Shown one piece after another: positions 27,496 through 35,283 of a DNA stretch of 64,000 nucleotides. The DNA comes from Zobellia nedashkovskayae (GTDB lineage: Bacteria > Bacteroidota > Bacteroidia > Flavobacteriales > Flavobacteriaceae): positions 744,001-808,000 of the forward strand of contig NZ_JADDXR010000002.1 of NCBI RefSeq assembly GCF_015330125.1, in the 5' to 3' direction. The translations under genes and the position numbers were made by a program. The notes below the pieces were generated by a model that was not told the DNA's origin, did not search any database, and worked only from the letters and a program-made list of their open reading frames with translations. Within the stretch, counting starts at the first letter, position 1. Each line of letters starts with the position of its first letter.

Positions 27496-29547
27496 TTAAA
27501 GCAACCCCTTCTTTTCTAATGAAGCTCTCAACATCGCCTGATTTTCCCAGAATTGGTCTTTTATCTTTTGCATAATGGCATCAAATTCGGGATGATTTTT
27601 TAGCGGTTGAATCAGTGGTTCATCTTCAATTAACAAAAACCAATACATATAATTCTCTGTTTTGGAAAATATTCTAAGCTGTTCGATAGCCTCATTAACC
27701 TTCCCCTCATAAGCGTATTTCCAAACTAGATTTACACTTCTATAGGTTGATTGGTCCCCTTCGCAGTATTCTGAGAAATCGTTAAAAAGTTTCTCAGCTT
27801 CCGAGTCCAACCCCATTTTTTTATATACCGAGGCAATTTTGACGTTTTCTTGTAGATAAATATCCAGTCCATTTGCTTCCCTTGCTTCAACAAACTTTTT
27901 AAAATAGGTATAGGCACTGTCATAATTTTCCTCGATATAATACAACTTCCCTATGTCCTGTAAAAGGTCAAGCCGAGTGGTATCCTTGTTCCATTCTTTA
28001 ACCACCAAATTTCTAGTTCGCTCAACATTACCATCCTTAGCGAACAGGATAAATGCTTTTAAATGCGGCGCATAATAATTTTCAGCATTATAATCGAGCG
28101 ACATGTTGATGTATTTTAACGCCTCATCAACAAATCCCGATGACACCAGGGCATTACTCAGCTGTAAATAGGTATAGCTCTGGGTAACAGAATCACTTGC
28201 AACGTTAAGCTGAACCCCTTTCAATGCATACTCAAGGTATTTATTGGTATCGGGAATCATGCTAGAATAAAACAACGCAAGTATTTGCACGGCCAGGGAT
28301 GAATTGGGATTATACTCCAGTGCCTTTTCAAGATGTGGCAATGCCAACTGGTACTCCTTTGTTCGTATATAGTAAAAAGCCTTGGCGACCAAACTTTCGG
28401 CAGATTTTGAATCGTAAAGCAAGGCTTTATCCGCATAGCTATTAATCTTTTCGGTGTATTGTTTCTCGATTTGAGACATTTCGAGCAAATAGTATGAAAT
28501 AGCGATGTTGGCATAAGCCAAGGCAAACTGCGAATCTTGTTCTATTGCCTTTTCAAATAATGAGATGGCCTTTTCCAAGCCTTCCGGAGTCTGAGAATAA
28601 TAAGGGTCTAATGCTTGGAGATAATAATCATAGGCCACCAGATTTTCGGTAGGTCTTTTTTCAATTTGCTCCAGTTCGGCCGGTGTCACGACCGCCTCAA
28701 TGGCATCGGCAATTTTCTTCGCAACATCGTTTTGTAACGCAAAGACGTCCGACACTTCCTGATTGTACTGTTCTACCCAAATTGGTGTATCCGATGAAGC
28801 TTCAATTAATTGAACATTGAGCAATACCTGATTCCCAACACGTTGACCACTACCTTCTACCAAATAGTTCACATTAAGCTCTTTAGCTATCTCTGGGATA
28901 CCCTTATCCGTTTTTCTATACTTTTCTACAGAAGTTCTGCTGATTACTCGCAAGTCTTCGATTTTCTGAAGGTTGTTCAATGCGGATTCCATCAATCCGT
29001 TCACAAAATACAGATTGGTGGAATCGGCGCTTTCGTTTTTAAAGGGCAACACGGCAATGGATTTTTCAATTTCTACAGTATTTACGGCATCCTTTTTATT
29101 AAAAAACAAGATGGAAGCAACAAGTAATGCTACAACTGATGTAGCAATAACAGGCCACCTGTAACGATTTAAAAAGTTGGTTCGAACCTTTTCCGATTCT
29201 TCCACTACTGCACCTTTTCCAACTTCTCCAGGGGGATACCCATATAGTTCCCGAAAACATTTGATGAAGTATGAGGTGCTTCCAAAGCCCACTTGATACG
29301 AAATTTCGGAGACCGTTGAGGAACCTTCCTTAAGTAATTCCATCGCTTCTTTAAGTCGGACTTGACGAATGAATTGGCTTGCGGAAAGTTTTGTTTGTTT
29401 CTTGATTTTTCGAAGCAAGTTGGACCGGCTCATATTCATCGCATCTGCCAATTCAGAAACCCCAAATTGCTCGTTACCCAAATTCTCCAGAATCAGGGCT
29501 TCCGCTTGTTCAATAAAGGTCGATGTGTTGGCCGATGTGTTTGACAT
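27496..29547 (-). CDS. Membrane-anchored AraC-type regulator with TolB-like and TPR domains
   Basis: The 683-residue protein starts with an AraC/XylS double helix-turn-helix (about residues 15-107; LKEAMELLKEG, ISYQVGFGSTSYFIKCFRE). One transmembrane segment follows at about 131-149. The outer part begins with a FlgO/TolB-like domain (IAVLPFKNES at about 164-173, to about 270). It is completed by at least six tetratricopeptide repeats (about 300-640), one with YAYEGKVNEAIEQLR. The layout is a one-component membrane regulator with a cytoplasmic DNA-binding domain and a periplasmic sensor. TolB-like/TPR modules are often fused to class III cyclases; here the cyclase is the next gene. It is read away from the micropeptide array. 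Confidence 0.88.
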   Translation of the reverse strand: MSNTSANTSTFIEQAEALILENLGNEQFGVSELADAMNMSRSNLLRKIKKQTKLSASQFIRQVRLKEAMELLKEGSSTVSEISYQVGFGSTSYFIKCFRELYGYPPGEVGKGAVVEESEKVRTNFLNRYRWPVIATSVVALLVASILFFNKKDAVNTVEIEKSIAVLPFKNESADSTNLYFVNGLMESALNNLQKIEDLRVISRTSVEKYRKTDKGIPEIAKELNVNYLVEGSGQRVGNQVLLNVQLIEASSDTPIWVEQYNQEVSDVFALQNDVAKKIADAIEAVVTPAELEQIEKRPTENLVAYDYYLQALDPYYSQTPEGLEKAISLFEKAIEQDSQFALAYANIAISYYLLEMSQIEKQYTEKINSYADKALLYDSKSAESLVAKAFYYIRTKEYQLALPHLEKALEYNPNSSLAVQILALFYSSMIPDTNKYLEYALKGVQLNVASDSVTQSYTYLQLSNALVSSGFVDEALKYINMSLDYNAENYYAPHLKAFILFAKDGNVERTRNLVVKEWNKDTTRLDLLQDIGKLYYIEENYDSAYTYFKKFVEAREANGLDIYLQENVKIASVYKKMGLDSEAEKLFNDFSEYCEGDQSTYRSVNLVWKYAYEGKVNEAIEQLRIFSKTENYMYWFLLIEDEPLIQPLKNHPEFDAIMQKIKDQFWENQAMLRASLEKKGLL

Positions 29548-29716
29548 ATTGTTTTTTACTAGCTCTAAATTAGGGAAAATTTAAAGAATTACACCTTATC
29601 TCGAAGGCTGCCTATTTAACGGAAAAGTCATCTTTTGCGTCATAATTTACATCCCTGCGTCATAATTTTTATGGCCTCCTAAAACTTTACATAGTTCTCC
29701 GCATAGCTCATACGGG

Positions 29717-29742
29717 TTGCTTCAAGTTCGATAGCATCTTTG
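29717..29742 (+). promoter_or_regulatory. Candidate flavobacterial promoter for the micropeptide array
   Basis: A TTG at 29717-29719 and CATCTTTG at 29735-29742 resemble the Bacteroidota -33 (TTG) and -7 (TAnnTTTG) elements, with seven of eight bases in the latter. The spacing of 15 bp is a little short. The position, about 40 bp before the first micropeptide ATG, is right. Confidence 0.35.
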
Positions 29743-29784
29743 TACCAACAAAAATCATAACAAAACAATTTAAAATTATTAATC

Positions 29785-29898
29785 ATGAAAACATCAATTA
29801 GAAGAACAGCAACAGAATCAAAAACAGGACAGTACTTCTCACCCTTAAGTAACAGCAAAAGGGCGCAGTGGGCACAATACAGAAACTTTAGCAGATAA
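29785..29898 (+). CDS. Basic micropeptide 1, 37 aa
   Basis: A complete 37-codon frame from ATG to TAA encodes a very basic peptide (eight Lys/Arg, one Glu). It contains SIRRTATES, KTGQYFS, then NSKRAQWAQYRNFSR. There is no hydrophobic stretch, so it is expected to stay in the cytoplasm. The next frame, 44 bp downstream, encodes a close paralogue. Between the two, seven codons differ silently and five change the amino acid, mostly conservatively (Lys/Arg, Thr/Ala, Ser/Asn). This is the mark of a coding sequence under selection. The function is unknown; nucleic-acid binding, a modified peptide precursor or a regulatory peptide are possibilities. Confidence 0.7.
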   Translation: MKTSIRRTATESKTGQYFSPLSNSKRAQWAQYRNFSR

Positions 29899-29942
29899 TC
29901 TGAATCAAAAAAAAGTCAATAATCTATAAAAACAAATAAATC

Positions 29943-30056
29943 ATGAAAGCATCAATTAGAAGAACAGCAACAGAATCAAGAACAGGACAGTACTTCTCAT
30001 TTCTCAGCAACAGCAAGAGAACCCAATGGGCACAGTACAGAAACTTTAACCGCTAA
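29943..30056 (+). CDS. Basic micropeptide 2, 37 aa
   Basis: A second complete 37-codon frame, with the same length and arrangement as micropeptide 1. It keeps SIRRTATES, RTGQYFS, NSKRTQWAQYRNF and a C-terminal Arg. It differs at Thr3Ala, Lys13Arg, Pro20Phe, Ala27Thr and Ser36Asn. The upstream bases (AAATAAATC before ATG) also resemble those before copy 1, consistent with a tandem duplication that includes the translation start region. It is likely in one transcript with copies 1 and 3. No function is assigned. Confidence 0.7.
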   Translation: MKASIRRTATESRTGQYFSFLSNSKRTQWAQYRNFNR

Positions 30057-30094
30057 TCACGGTCAATAAAAAAACATCAAAAAACAACACAGTC

Positions 30095-30217
30095 ATGAGA
30101 ACAATCATCAATTATTCGCCAACGGAATCTAGAAGGCTCACTTTCCTTACCCACTTCAAGGACAGCAAGAGAATCCGTTGGTCAGAATCCAGACACTACC
30201 TTCATTTAGAACCCTAG
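30095..30217 (+). CDS. Basic micropeptide 3, divergent paralogue, 40 aa
   Basis: A third frame in the array, 40 codons long and 38 bp after copy 2. Aligned from the Met without gaps, it keeps only anchor positions: Thr-Glu-Ser at 10-12, a basic residue at 13, Ser-Lys-Arg at 24-26, Trp29 and Arg33. The rest has diverged, and the C-terminus is extended to LHLEP. The shared register of the anchors argues that it is an old paralogue rather than a chance frame. It is less basic than copies 1 and 2. Role unknown. Confidence 0.5.
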   Translation: MRTIINYSPTESRRLTFLTHFKDSKRIRWSESRHYLHLEP

Positions 30218-30303
30218 TTCGACGGTTTGGAAAAAGGTGTAGACCCTAATCAAAGTCTATCCCTTACTAAAACAAAATTATAACAACAATTAAAAATGTA
30301 ATT

Positions 30304-30960
30304 ATGAAATCAAAGATTCACGAATACCTATTAAAATTAAATAACAAAGGCATTAGTAAAACAATCAAAAAACAAGTTATGTTAAAAATGGCGTGTATTG
30401 CCTTTACTCTAGTATCTGCAATGGCATTTGCACAAAACAATTCTAATACCCAAAACAACTTTAACCGAGACGGTTTTATGTTAGAATTTGGTCTAGGTGG
30501 TGGTATAATTAGTATAGAAGATAGTGCTGGAAATCAAAGTTTTGATGATACCCAAGGCGGTGGCACTTTTCCTGAATTAAAGTTAGGCTATATGTTAAAT
30601 AACCGATTAGCCATTACCGTTTCTGCACCTGGAATGATTTATACGCTTAATGATAACGACAGACACTTTGGAGGCATTATACCTTCTGTTCAGTACTGGG
30701 TAAAAGACCGGTGGTGGATACATGGTGGTGCCGGTTTAGCCATCGATTCGCCTGCGTTATATGATATTAAAGACAATGTAAATGACGACTGGAATACAGG
30801 GATAGCAGCTATGGTGAGTACCGGTTATGAAGTGTACAGAAAAAACAAGTTTGCCATAAACATTCAATCTAAATTACTCCTTGGTGGTGTAAAGCTGAAT
30901 AATAACATTGACAGAGAGGTGGTGCAATTTAGTTTGGGAGTTGGCTTTAGCTGGTTTTAA
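30304..30960 (+). CDS. Outer-membrane beta-barrel-like protein with an N-terminal leader
   Basis: The 218-residue protein starts with a hydrophilic leader (MKSKIHEYLLKLNNKG, then SKT) of about 25 residues before a conventional signal peptide (CIAFTLVSAMAFAQ, cleavage near residue 44). The mature part is Gly/aromatic rich with alternating strands and ends in GFSWF, as outer-membrane barrels do. The same leader opens the next gene, whose product is otherwise unrelated. Translation could instead begin at an internal Met (residue 26 or 29), which would make a normal signal peptide. It follows the micropeptide array on the same strand. Function unknown. Confidence 0.7.
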   Translation: MKSKIHEYLLKLNNKGISKTIKKQVMLKMACIAFTLVSAMAFAQNNSNTQNNFNRDGFMLEFGLGGGIISIEDSAGNQSFDDTQGGGTFPELKLGYMLNNRLAITVSAPGMIYTLNDNDRHFGGIIPSVQYWVKDRWWIHGGAGLAIDSPALYDIKDNVNDDWNTGIAAMVSTGYEVYRKNKFAINIQSKLLLGGVKLNNNIDREVVQFSLGVGFSWF

Positions 30961-31003
30961 TTATTAGCAAAAAATCATATCAATAATCATAAAAAATATA
31001 AAC

Positions 31004-31654
31004 ATGAAATCAAAGATTCACGAATACCTAGTAAAAATGAATAACAAAGTAATGAGCAAAACAGCTAGAATTAATTCATTAAGAATAGTAGCACATATGT
31101 CACTAGCTCTCCTTTTACTAATCACTGCTTGCGGTCAGTCTGGTAATAAGGTTGAACAACAGGCAAACAGCAATACAGAAGTCAAGGCCGTAGTTGATGC
31201 ACCAGAAATGGACATTCAAGCAGCAATACTATCGGATAATCTAGAAGCTATTAAAAAACACATCAACGTCGGTACCGACCTTAATAAAAAAGATGCTATG
31301 ACCGGTTCAACTCCGTTAATCACTGCAGCAAGCTTTGGGAAAATCAAGATTACCCAAGAGCTTATCAATGCGGGTGTGGATTTAACCGTCAAGAATAATG
31401 ATGGGGCCACAGCCTTGCATACGGCAGCATTCTTTGGTAGGGTCGAGATTGTTCAAATGTTGATTGATGCCAAGGTTGATAAATCTGCAAGAAACAATTT
31501 TGGTGCGACGGCCAGAGAATCCGTAATGGTACCTTTCGCAGATATGAAACCCATTTATGAAATGTTACAAAAACAGTTACAGCCAATGGGCTTGCAAATT
31601 GATTTGAACGAAATCGAAAAAACGCGTCCTGTCATTGCCATGATGTTACAGTAA
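31004..31654 (+). CDS. Ankyrin-repeat lipoprotein with the same N-terminal leader
   Basis: The 216-residue protein begins with MKSKIHEYLVKMNNK, nearly the leader of the preceding gene. It then has a lipoprotein signal with lipobox LITAC at about residues 39-43. The mature part has about three ankyrin repeats: AAILSDNLEAIKKHINVG, GSTPLITAASFGKIKI and GATALHTAAFFGRVEIV. Ankyrin repeats mediate protein binding; the lipid anchor places it at the periplasmic face of a membrane or on the surface. It is followed after 22 bp by an acyltransferase gene on the same strand. Confidence 0.8.
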   Translation: MKSKIHEYLVKMNNKVMSKTARINSLRIVAHMSLALLLLITACGQSGNKVEQQANSNTEVKAVVDAPEMDIQAAILSDNLEAIKKHINVGTDLNKKDAMTGSTPLITAASFGKIKITQELINAGVDLTVKNNDGATALHTAAFFGRVEIVQMLIDAKVDKSARNNFGATARESVMVPFADMKPIYEMLQKQLQPMGLQIDLNEIEKTRPVIAMMLQ

Positions 31655-31676
31655 TAGACCTTAAAAGGATATTTCC

Positions 31677-32771
31677 ATGAAAACAGAACGAAGACACGAT
31701 ATTGATTGGCTCCGGGTTATTGCGATAGGTTTGCTATTGATTTATCACATATCCATCATATTCCAACCTTGGGCTATGTTCATTGGCTTTATCAGAAGTG
31801 ATGAATTTTTAGAGGGTCTATGGAAACCAATGACCATGCTAAATGTTTGGCGAATTCCATTGTTGTTTTATGTGTCCGGTATGGGGCTCTATTTTGCCAT
31901 GCGCAAAAGAAACTGGAAGCAATTGCTCTTGGAGCGGGCAAAGCGGATTCTTATACCCTTTGCCTTTGGCTTTGTGGCAATAACCACGCTTCATATGTTT
32001 ATTTTTCAGAAATATTACGATATGCCCTTGGGCTATTTCCCGCATGCAGGGCATTTATGGTTCTTAGGTAATATTTTTGCATATGTATTATTGTTACTGC
32101 CCCTGTTTTTCTATCTGAAAAGGAACGAGAAAGGTAGGTTTAAAAAAGGCTTGTCCGCATTTATGGGAAATCCTGTTGGCCCTTTGTTGATTTCCTTGTT
32201 TTTTGTCGTAGAGGCCGTAGCGGTAAAACCTCAGTTATTTTCCATGTATGCGCAGACTTGGCATGGCTTTTTCCTTGGACTGCTTGCCTTCTTTTTTGGT
32301 TTTCTCTTTGTGTATAGTGGTAAAACCTTTTGGCAAACCGTGCTAAGGTGGCGATGGTTATATATTGGCTTGGCCGCTGTTTTGTTCGGTATCCGATACT
32401 TTATGTACGCTACGGAAGCGCCTGGCTATCTTACGGCCATCGAATCAAATTGCTGGATTTTTGGGGTTTTTGGTCTTGGCTACAAATATTTGAACAGGCC
32501 GAGTAAAACACTAAGCTATTTGAGTCAAGCAGCTTATCCTGCTTATATCATTCACATGTTTGTCTTATATGCAGGAGCACTGCTCATATTGCCATTGGAG
32601 ATACCTATCCTATTTAAATTTATTGGTATTGTAGCTTTTACGGGTGTAGGTTGTTTTATCATTTATGAGTTTGTTCTTAAAAGGATAAGATTCTTAAGGC
32701 CTTTATTCGGATTGAAATGGACCTACAAAAAAATCGAAAAGGGTAAAACTTTGACCTCGAACCAAAACTGA
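31677..32771 (+). CDS. Acyltransferase family 3 membrane protein
   Basis: The 364-residue protein has about ten hydrophobic segments. It opens with RRHDIDWLRVIAIGLLLIYH, the signature of acyltransferase-3 proteins, in which the Asp/His pair near the first helix is essential. Members O-acylate exopolysaccharides, peptidoglycan, lipopolysaccharide or small molecules, and include OpgC, the glucan succinyltransferase. A polar aromatic-rich loop (FPHAGHLWFLGN) resembles the OpgC-like subgroup. The acceptor cannot be predicted from the neighbours. It probably belongs to the same transcript as the ankyrin lipoprotein. Confidence 0.85.
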   Translation: MKTERRHDIDWLRVIAIGLLLIYHISIIFQPWAMFIGFIRSDEFLEGLWKPMTMLNVWRIPLLFYVSGMGLYFAMRKRNWKQLLLERAKRILIPFAFGFVAITTLHMFIFQKYYDMPLGYFPHAGHLWFLGNIFAYVLLLLPLFFYLKRNEKGRFKKGLSAFMGNPVGPLLISLFFVVEAVAVKPQLFSMYAQTWHGFFLGLLAFFFGFLFVYSGKTFWQTVLRWRWLYIGLAAVLFGIRYFMYATEAPGYLTAIESNCWIFGVFGLGYKYLNRPSKTLSYLSQAAYPAYIIHMFVLYAGALLILPLEIPILFKFIGIVAFTGVGCFIIYEFVLKRIRFLRPLFGLKWTYKKIEKGKTLTSNQN

Positions 32772-32894
32772 ACATCGAGCAAAATGAAGCATTCAATTTG
32801 ATTGAAACTAGGGTTAGAATTTATTAAAGAATGGCCTGAACAAGCGGAAAAAAAGGCATTAAAGAGAAGTACGCAAATTTAAAATATAGCTCAT

Positions 32895-33488
32895 ATGAAA
32901 AGTCAAATTATACTATTTTTCTCACTAGTAATGCTTAGTGCTTGTAACAGTACTGAGAAATCTGGTATCACCCAACAACCTACTTTAACTGATTATCAAG
33001 TTGGTGAAAAATGGGTATGGAAATATAAAGGTGTAACAAGCGAAGGAGAAGTACGCTCCGATGGAACAGATACAAGAAAAATAGTGAGTGCTGATGGAGT
33101 TTTAGGCATGACAATCGGAAAGGATACAATTCCCGTTACTGACATAGTGAAGCCGGAAGATAGCGAAACACCTAAGTACGATTGGCCTCTGGAAGTGGGT
33201 AAAAAGTGGAAATATGAAAACAATTGGACCAGTCAAGATGGAACAACCGGAAACCAAAGTCAAGATGCTGAGATAGTATCATACCAAGAAGAAACAGTAG
33301 AAGCCGGAACATTCATGGCCTATACCATAAAATACGCTGGAAAAACCACGAATTCTAGGGGATATAGCGCCAATGAAGAGGAGGTTTGGTTATATGCACC
33401 CGCTGTAAAAAACTTCATAAAACTCACTCAGAATCAAGGTGACTTTTTATACATAGAGGAATTAATCGAATATTCAAAACCAGAGTAA
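32895..33488 (+). CDS. Lipoprotein of unknown function, 197 aa
   Basis: A lipoprotein signal with lipobox LSAC at residues 14-17 is clear. The mature part is Trp-rich with a repeated pattern (YQVGEKWVWKYKG, LEVGKKWKYENNW, and a C-terminal APAVKNFIKL block). This is typical of beta-sheet lipoproteins in Bacteroidota that carry no assigned role. The 120 bp before it contain a short open tail (KEWPEQAEKKALKRS then stop) that looks like the end of a lost gene. It precedes an oxidoreductase gene on the same strand by 25 bp. Confidence 0.7.
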   Translation: MKSQIILFFSLVMLSACNSTEKSGITQQPTLTDYQVGEKWVWKYKGVTSEGEVRSDGTDTRKIVSADGVLGMTIGKDTIPVTDIVKPEDSETPKYDWPLEVGKKWKYENNWTSQDGTTGNQSQDAEIVSYQEETVEAGTFMAYTIKYAGKTTNSRGYSANEEEVWLYAPAVKNFIKLTQNQGDFLYIEELIEYSKPE

Positions 33489-33513
33489 ATCAAAGTAACT
33501 TAAAACAATAAAT

Positions 33514-34434
33514 ATGAAAGCGGTAGTTTATAAAAAATATGGTCCGCCAAATGTCCTTCGAGTCACAGAAATGGCAAAACCACATCCGAAGGACAATGAA
33601 ATGCTGGTCAAAATCCATGCAGCGACGGTCACTTCAGGCGATGTGAGATTGCGGAGTTCAGATTTTCCACCCTTACTCTGGCTCCCGGCACGATTGATAT
33701 TTGGATTGTTCAAACCCAAGAAGAAAATTTTAGGACACGAGCTAGCCGGAACCATTGAAGCCATCGGAAAAAATGTTACGAAATTTAGTGTTGGAGACAC
33801 TGTATTCGGCACCACCACAATGCTAAAAACAGGTTCCTACGCGGAATATATTTGCTTGCCCGAGGAATGGAAAAATGGCGTGGTAGCCCTAAAACCGGAA
33901 AATCTTACTTATAAAGAAGCGGCTGCTTTGCCCGTAGGAGCTATGACGGCTATGTACCTTCTTGAGAAAGCCAATTTAAAAAAGAGACAGCAAGTTTTGA
34001 TTTATGGTGCTTCGGGCAGTGTGGGCAGCTATGCCGTGCAACTTGCAAAACAAAAAGGAGCAGCGGTCACGGGCGTTTGCAGCGGTTCCAATATTGAGAT
34101 TGTTAAATCCCTTGGTGCGGAAGAAGTAATCGATTATAAGAGAGAGGATTATTCGGAGCACAACGAAAAATTCGACATTGTGTTTGATGCCGTGGGCAAA
34201 ACCTCCAAGGCCAAGGCAAAAAAAGTCTTAAATGCCGGAGGTAAATTTGTAACGATTAAAATGCTGACTAAGGAGAAAACGGAGAATCTTGAGCGCATAA
34301 AAGAATTTGCGGAACAAGGAAAGCTTAAACCTTTTATCGATAAAACCTTTACGCTTGATGAAATCGTAAAAGCACATACATATGTTGATTCAGGACGAAA
34401 AAGAGGAAATCTCGTGATTGACATTCAACAATAA
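33514..34434 (+). CDS. NAD(P)-dependent medium-chain alcohol dehydrogenase/quinone oxidoreductase family
   Basis: The 306-residue protein is a medium-chain dehydrogenase/reductase of the zinc-free quinone reductase type. It starts AVVYKKYGPPNVL, has GHELAGTIEAIG and GDTVFGTT, and carries the cofactor loop YGASGSVGSYAVQLAK at about residue 155. The structural zinc cysteine lobe is absent. Such enzymes reduce quinones or activated double bonds with NADPH. It is 25 bp after the lipoprotein gene and 42 bp before the DUF6090 gene. Confidence 0.9.
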   Translation: MKAVVYKKYGPPNVLRVTEMAKPHPKDNEMLVKIHAATVTSGDVRLRSSDFPPLLWLPARLIFGLFKPKKKILGHELAGTIEAIGKNVTKFSVGDTVFGTTTMLKTGSYAEYICLPEEWKNGVVALKPENLTYKEAAALPVGAMTAMYLLEKANLKKRQQVLIYGASGSVGSYAVQLAKQKGAAVTGVCSGSNIEIVKSLGAEEVIDYKREDYSEHNEKFDIVFDAVGKTSKAKAKKVLNAGGKFVTIKMLTKEKTENLERIKEFAEQGKLKPFIDKTFTLDEIVKAHTYVDSGRKRGNLVIDIQQ

Positions 34435-34476
34435 AATGGAAACGATTTGTAATACTTAACTAAAGCATAGCCAATC

Positions 34477-35244
34477 ATGAAAATATTTAGAAAAATACGG
34501 TTTGAATTATTGGGAGATAATAAGACCAGAAAATATATACTATATGCCATAGGTGAAATAGTGCTCGTTGTCATCGGTATATTGATCGCCTTGCAAATCA
34601 ACAATTGGAACCAGGTTCGAAAAGATGATAACGCCTTAAAAGATTATTTGGTAAAAATTAAGTCCCACACTTTAGAAGATATGCGAAAGCTAGAAAAGAT
34701 ATCTAAGGGAAGGGCGGAAATAGCCGAGGTCTGTAAAAAAGCCCGTACAAGTATTTTGGATAAGACAGAAGATGAGAATCTTATACTTTTTATGGCCAGC
34801 GGTTATGCTTTTGCAGATTACTTTTTTAAACCGAATACTGGCGGATATGAAGCTCTGAAAAATTCAGAATATTTTGGAAAAATCAATAACACCCCGCTAG
34901 ATTCATTGTTGGCCAATTACCATGATTTATTAGTAGTCATTGCCGAAAACGAGAAGAGTTATAATGATTTTATGGTGCATCAAGAGGCCTATCTTTCTAC
35001 CCAGTTTGATTTGTCGTTAATTTTTGCTTATGCCTTTGTGTCACCAGACTCTTTAAAAACAAGGGCAACATCTCAATCTGAGTATGATGAGGCCTTTAGG
35101 CGATATACGGGGTCTGCGCCTTACCGAAACGTAATCAGTTTGGCAGCTTTTCAATTTGATAGCATGATCGATCAATACAGTAAGCTGGGAGCTGTTGGAC
35201 AAAGTGTTGTCAATCAAATAGATGTATTGATAACCAATGATTAA
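34477..35244 (+). CDS. DUF6090 family membrane protein
   Basis: The 255-residue protein starts with a short basic segment (FRKIRFELLGDNKTRKY) and a single transmembrane helix with GEIVLVVIGILIALQINNWN. This is the constant N-terminus of the flavobacterial DUF6090 group. The remaining roughly 200 residues are hydrophilic, helical and probably periplasmic. These proteins are numerous in marine Flavobacteriaceae, often in accessory regions, and have no established function. It is 39 bp from the following membrane protein gene. Confidence 0.8.
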   Translation: MKIFRKIRFELLGDNKTRKYILYAIGEIVLVVIGILIALQINNWNQVRKDDNALKDYLVKIKSHTLEDMRKLEKISKGRAEIAEVCKKARTSILDKTEDENLILFMASGYAFADYFFKPNTGGYEALKNSEYFGKINNTPLDSLLANYHDLLVVIAENEKSYNDFMVHQEAYLSTQFDLSLIFAYAFVSPDSLKTRATSQSEYDEAFRRYTGSAPYRNVISLAAFQFDSMIDQYSKLGAVGQSVVNQIDVLITND

Positions 35245-35283
35245 ATTCTTTCTACCCATTTGTTAAACTTTAGAGAAGAAAAA

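Noticed and set aside
29785..30217. Tandem similarity that could be read as a CRISPR-like or DNA repeat array
   Set aside because: The units differ mainly at silent codon positions, start with ATG, end in stops, and have no regular short repeat/spacer structure.
32772..32894. Short tail-like frame (KEWPEQAEKKALKRS) before the lipoprotein gene
   Set aside because: It looks protein-like but has only about 25 codons, no start, and no match that I can name. It may be a remnant, but the evidence is too thin for a feature.
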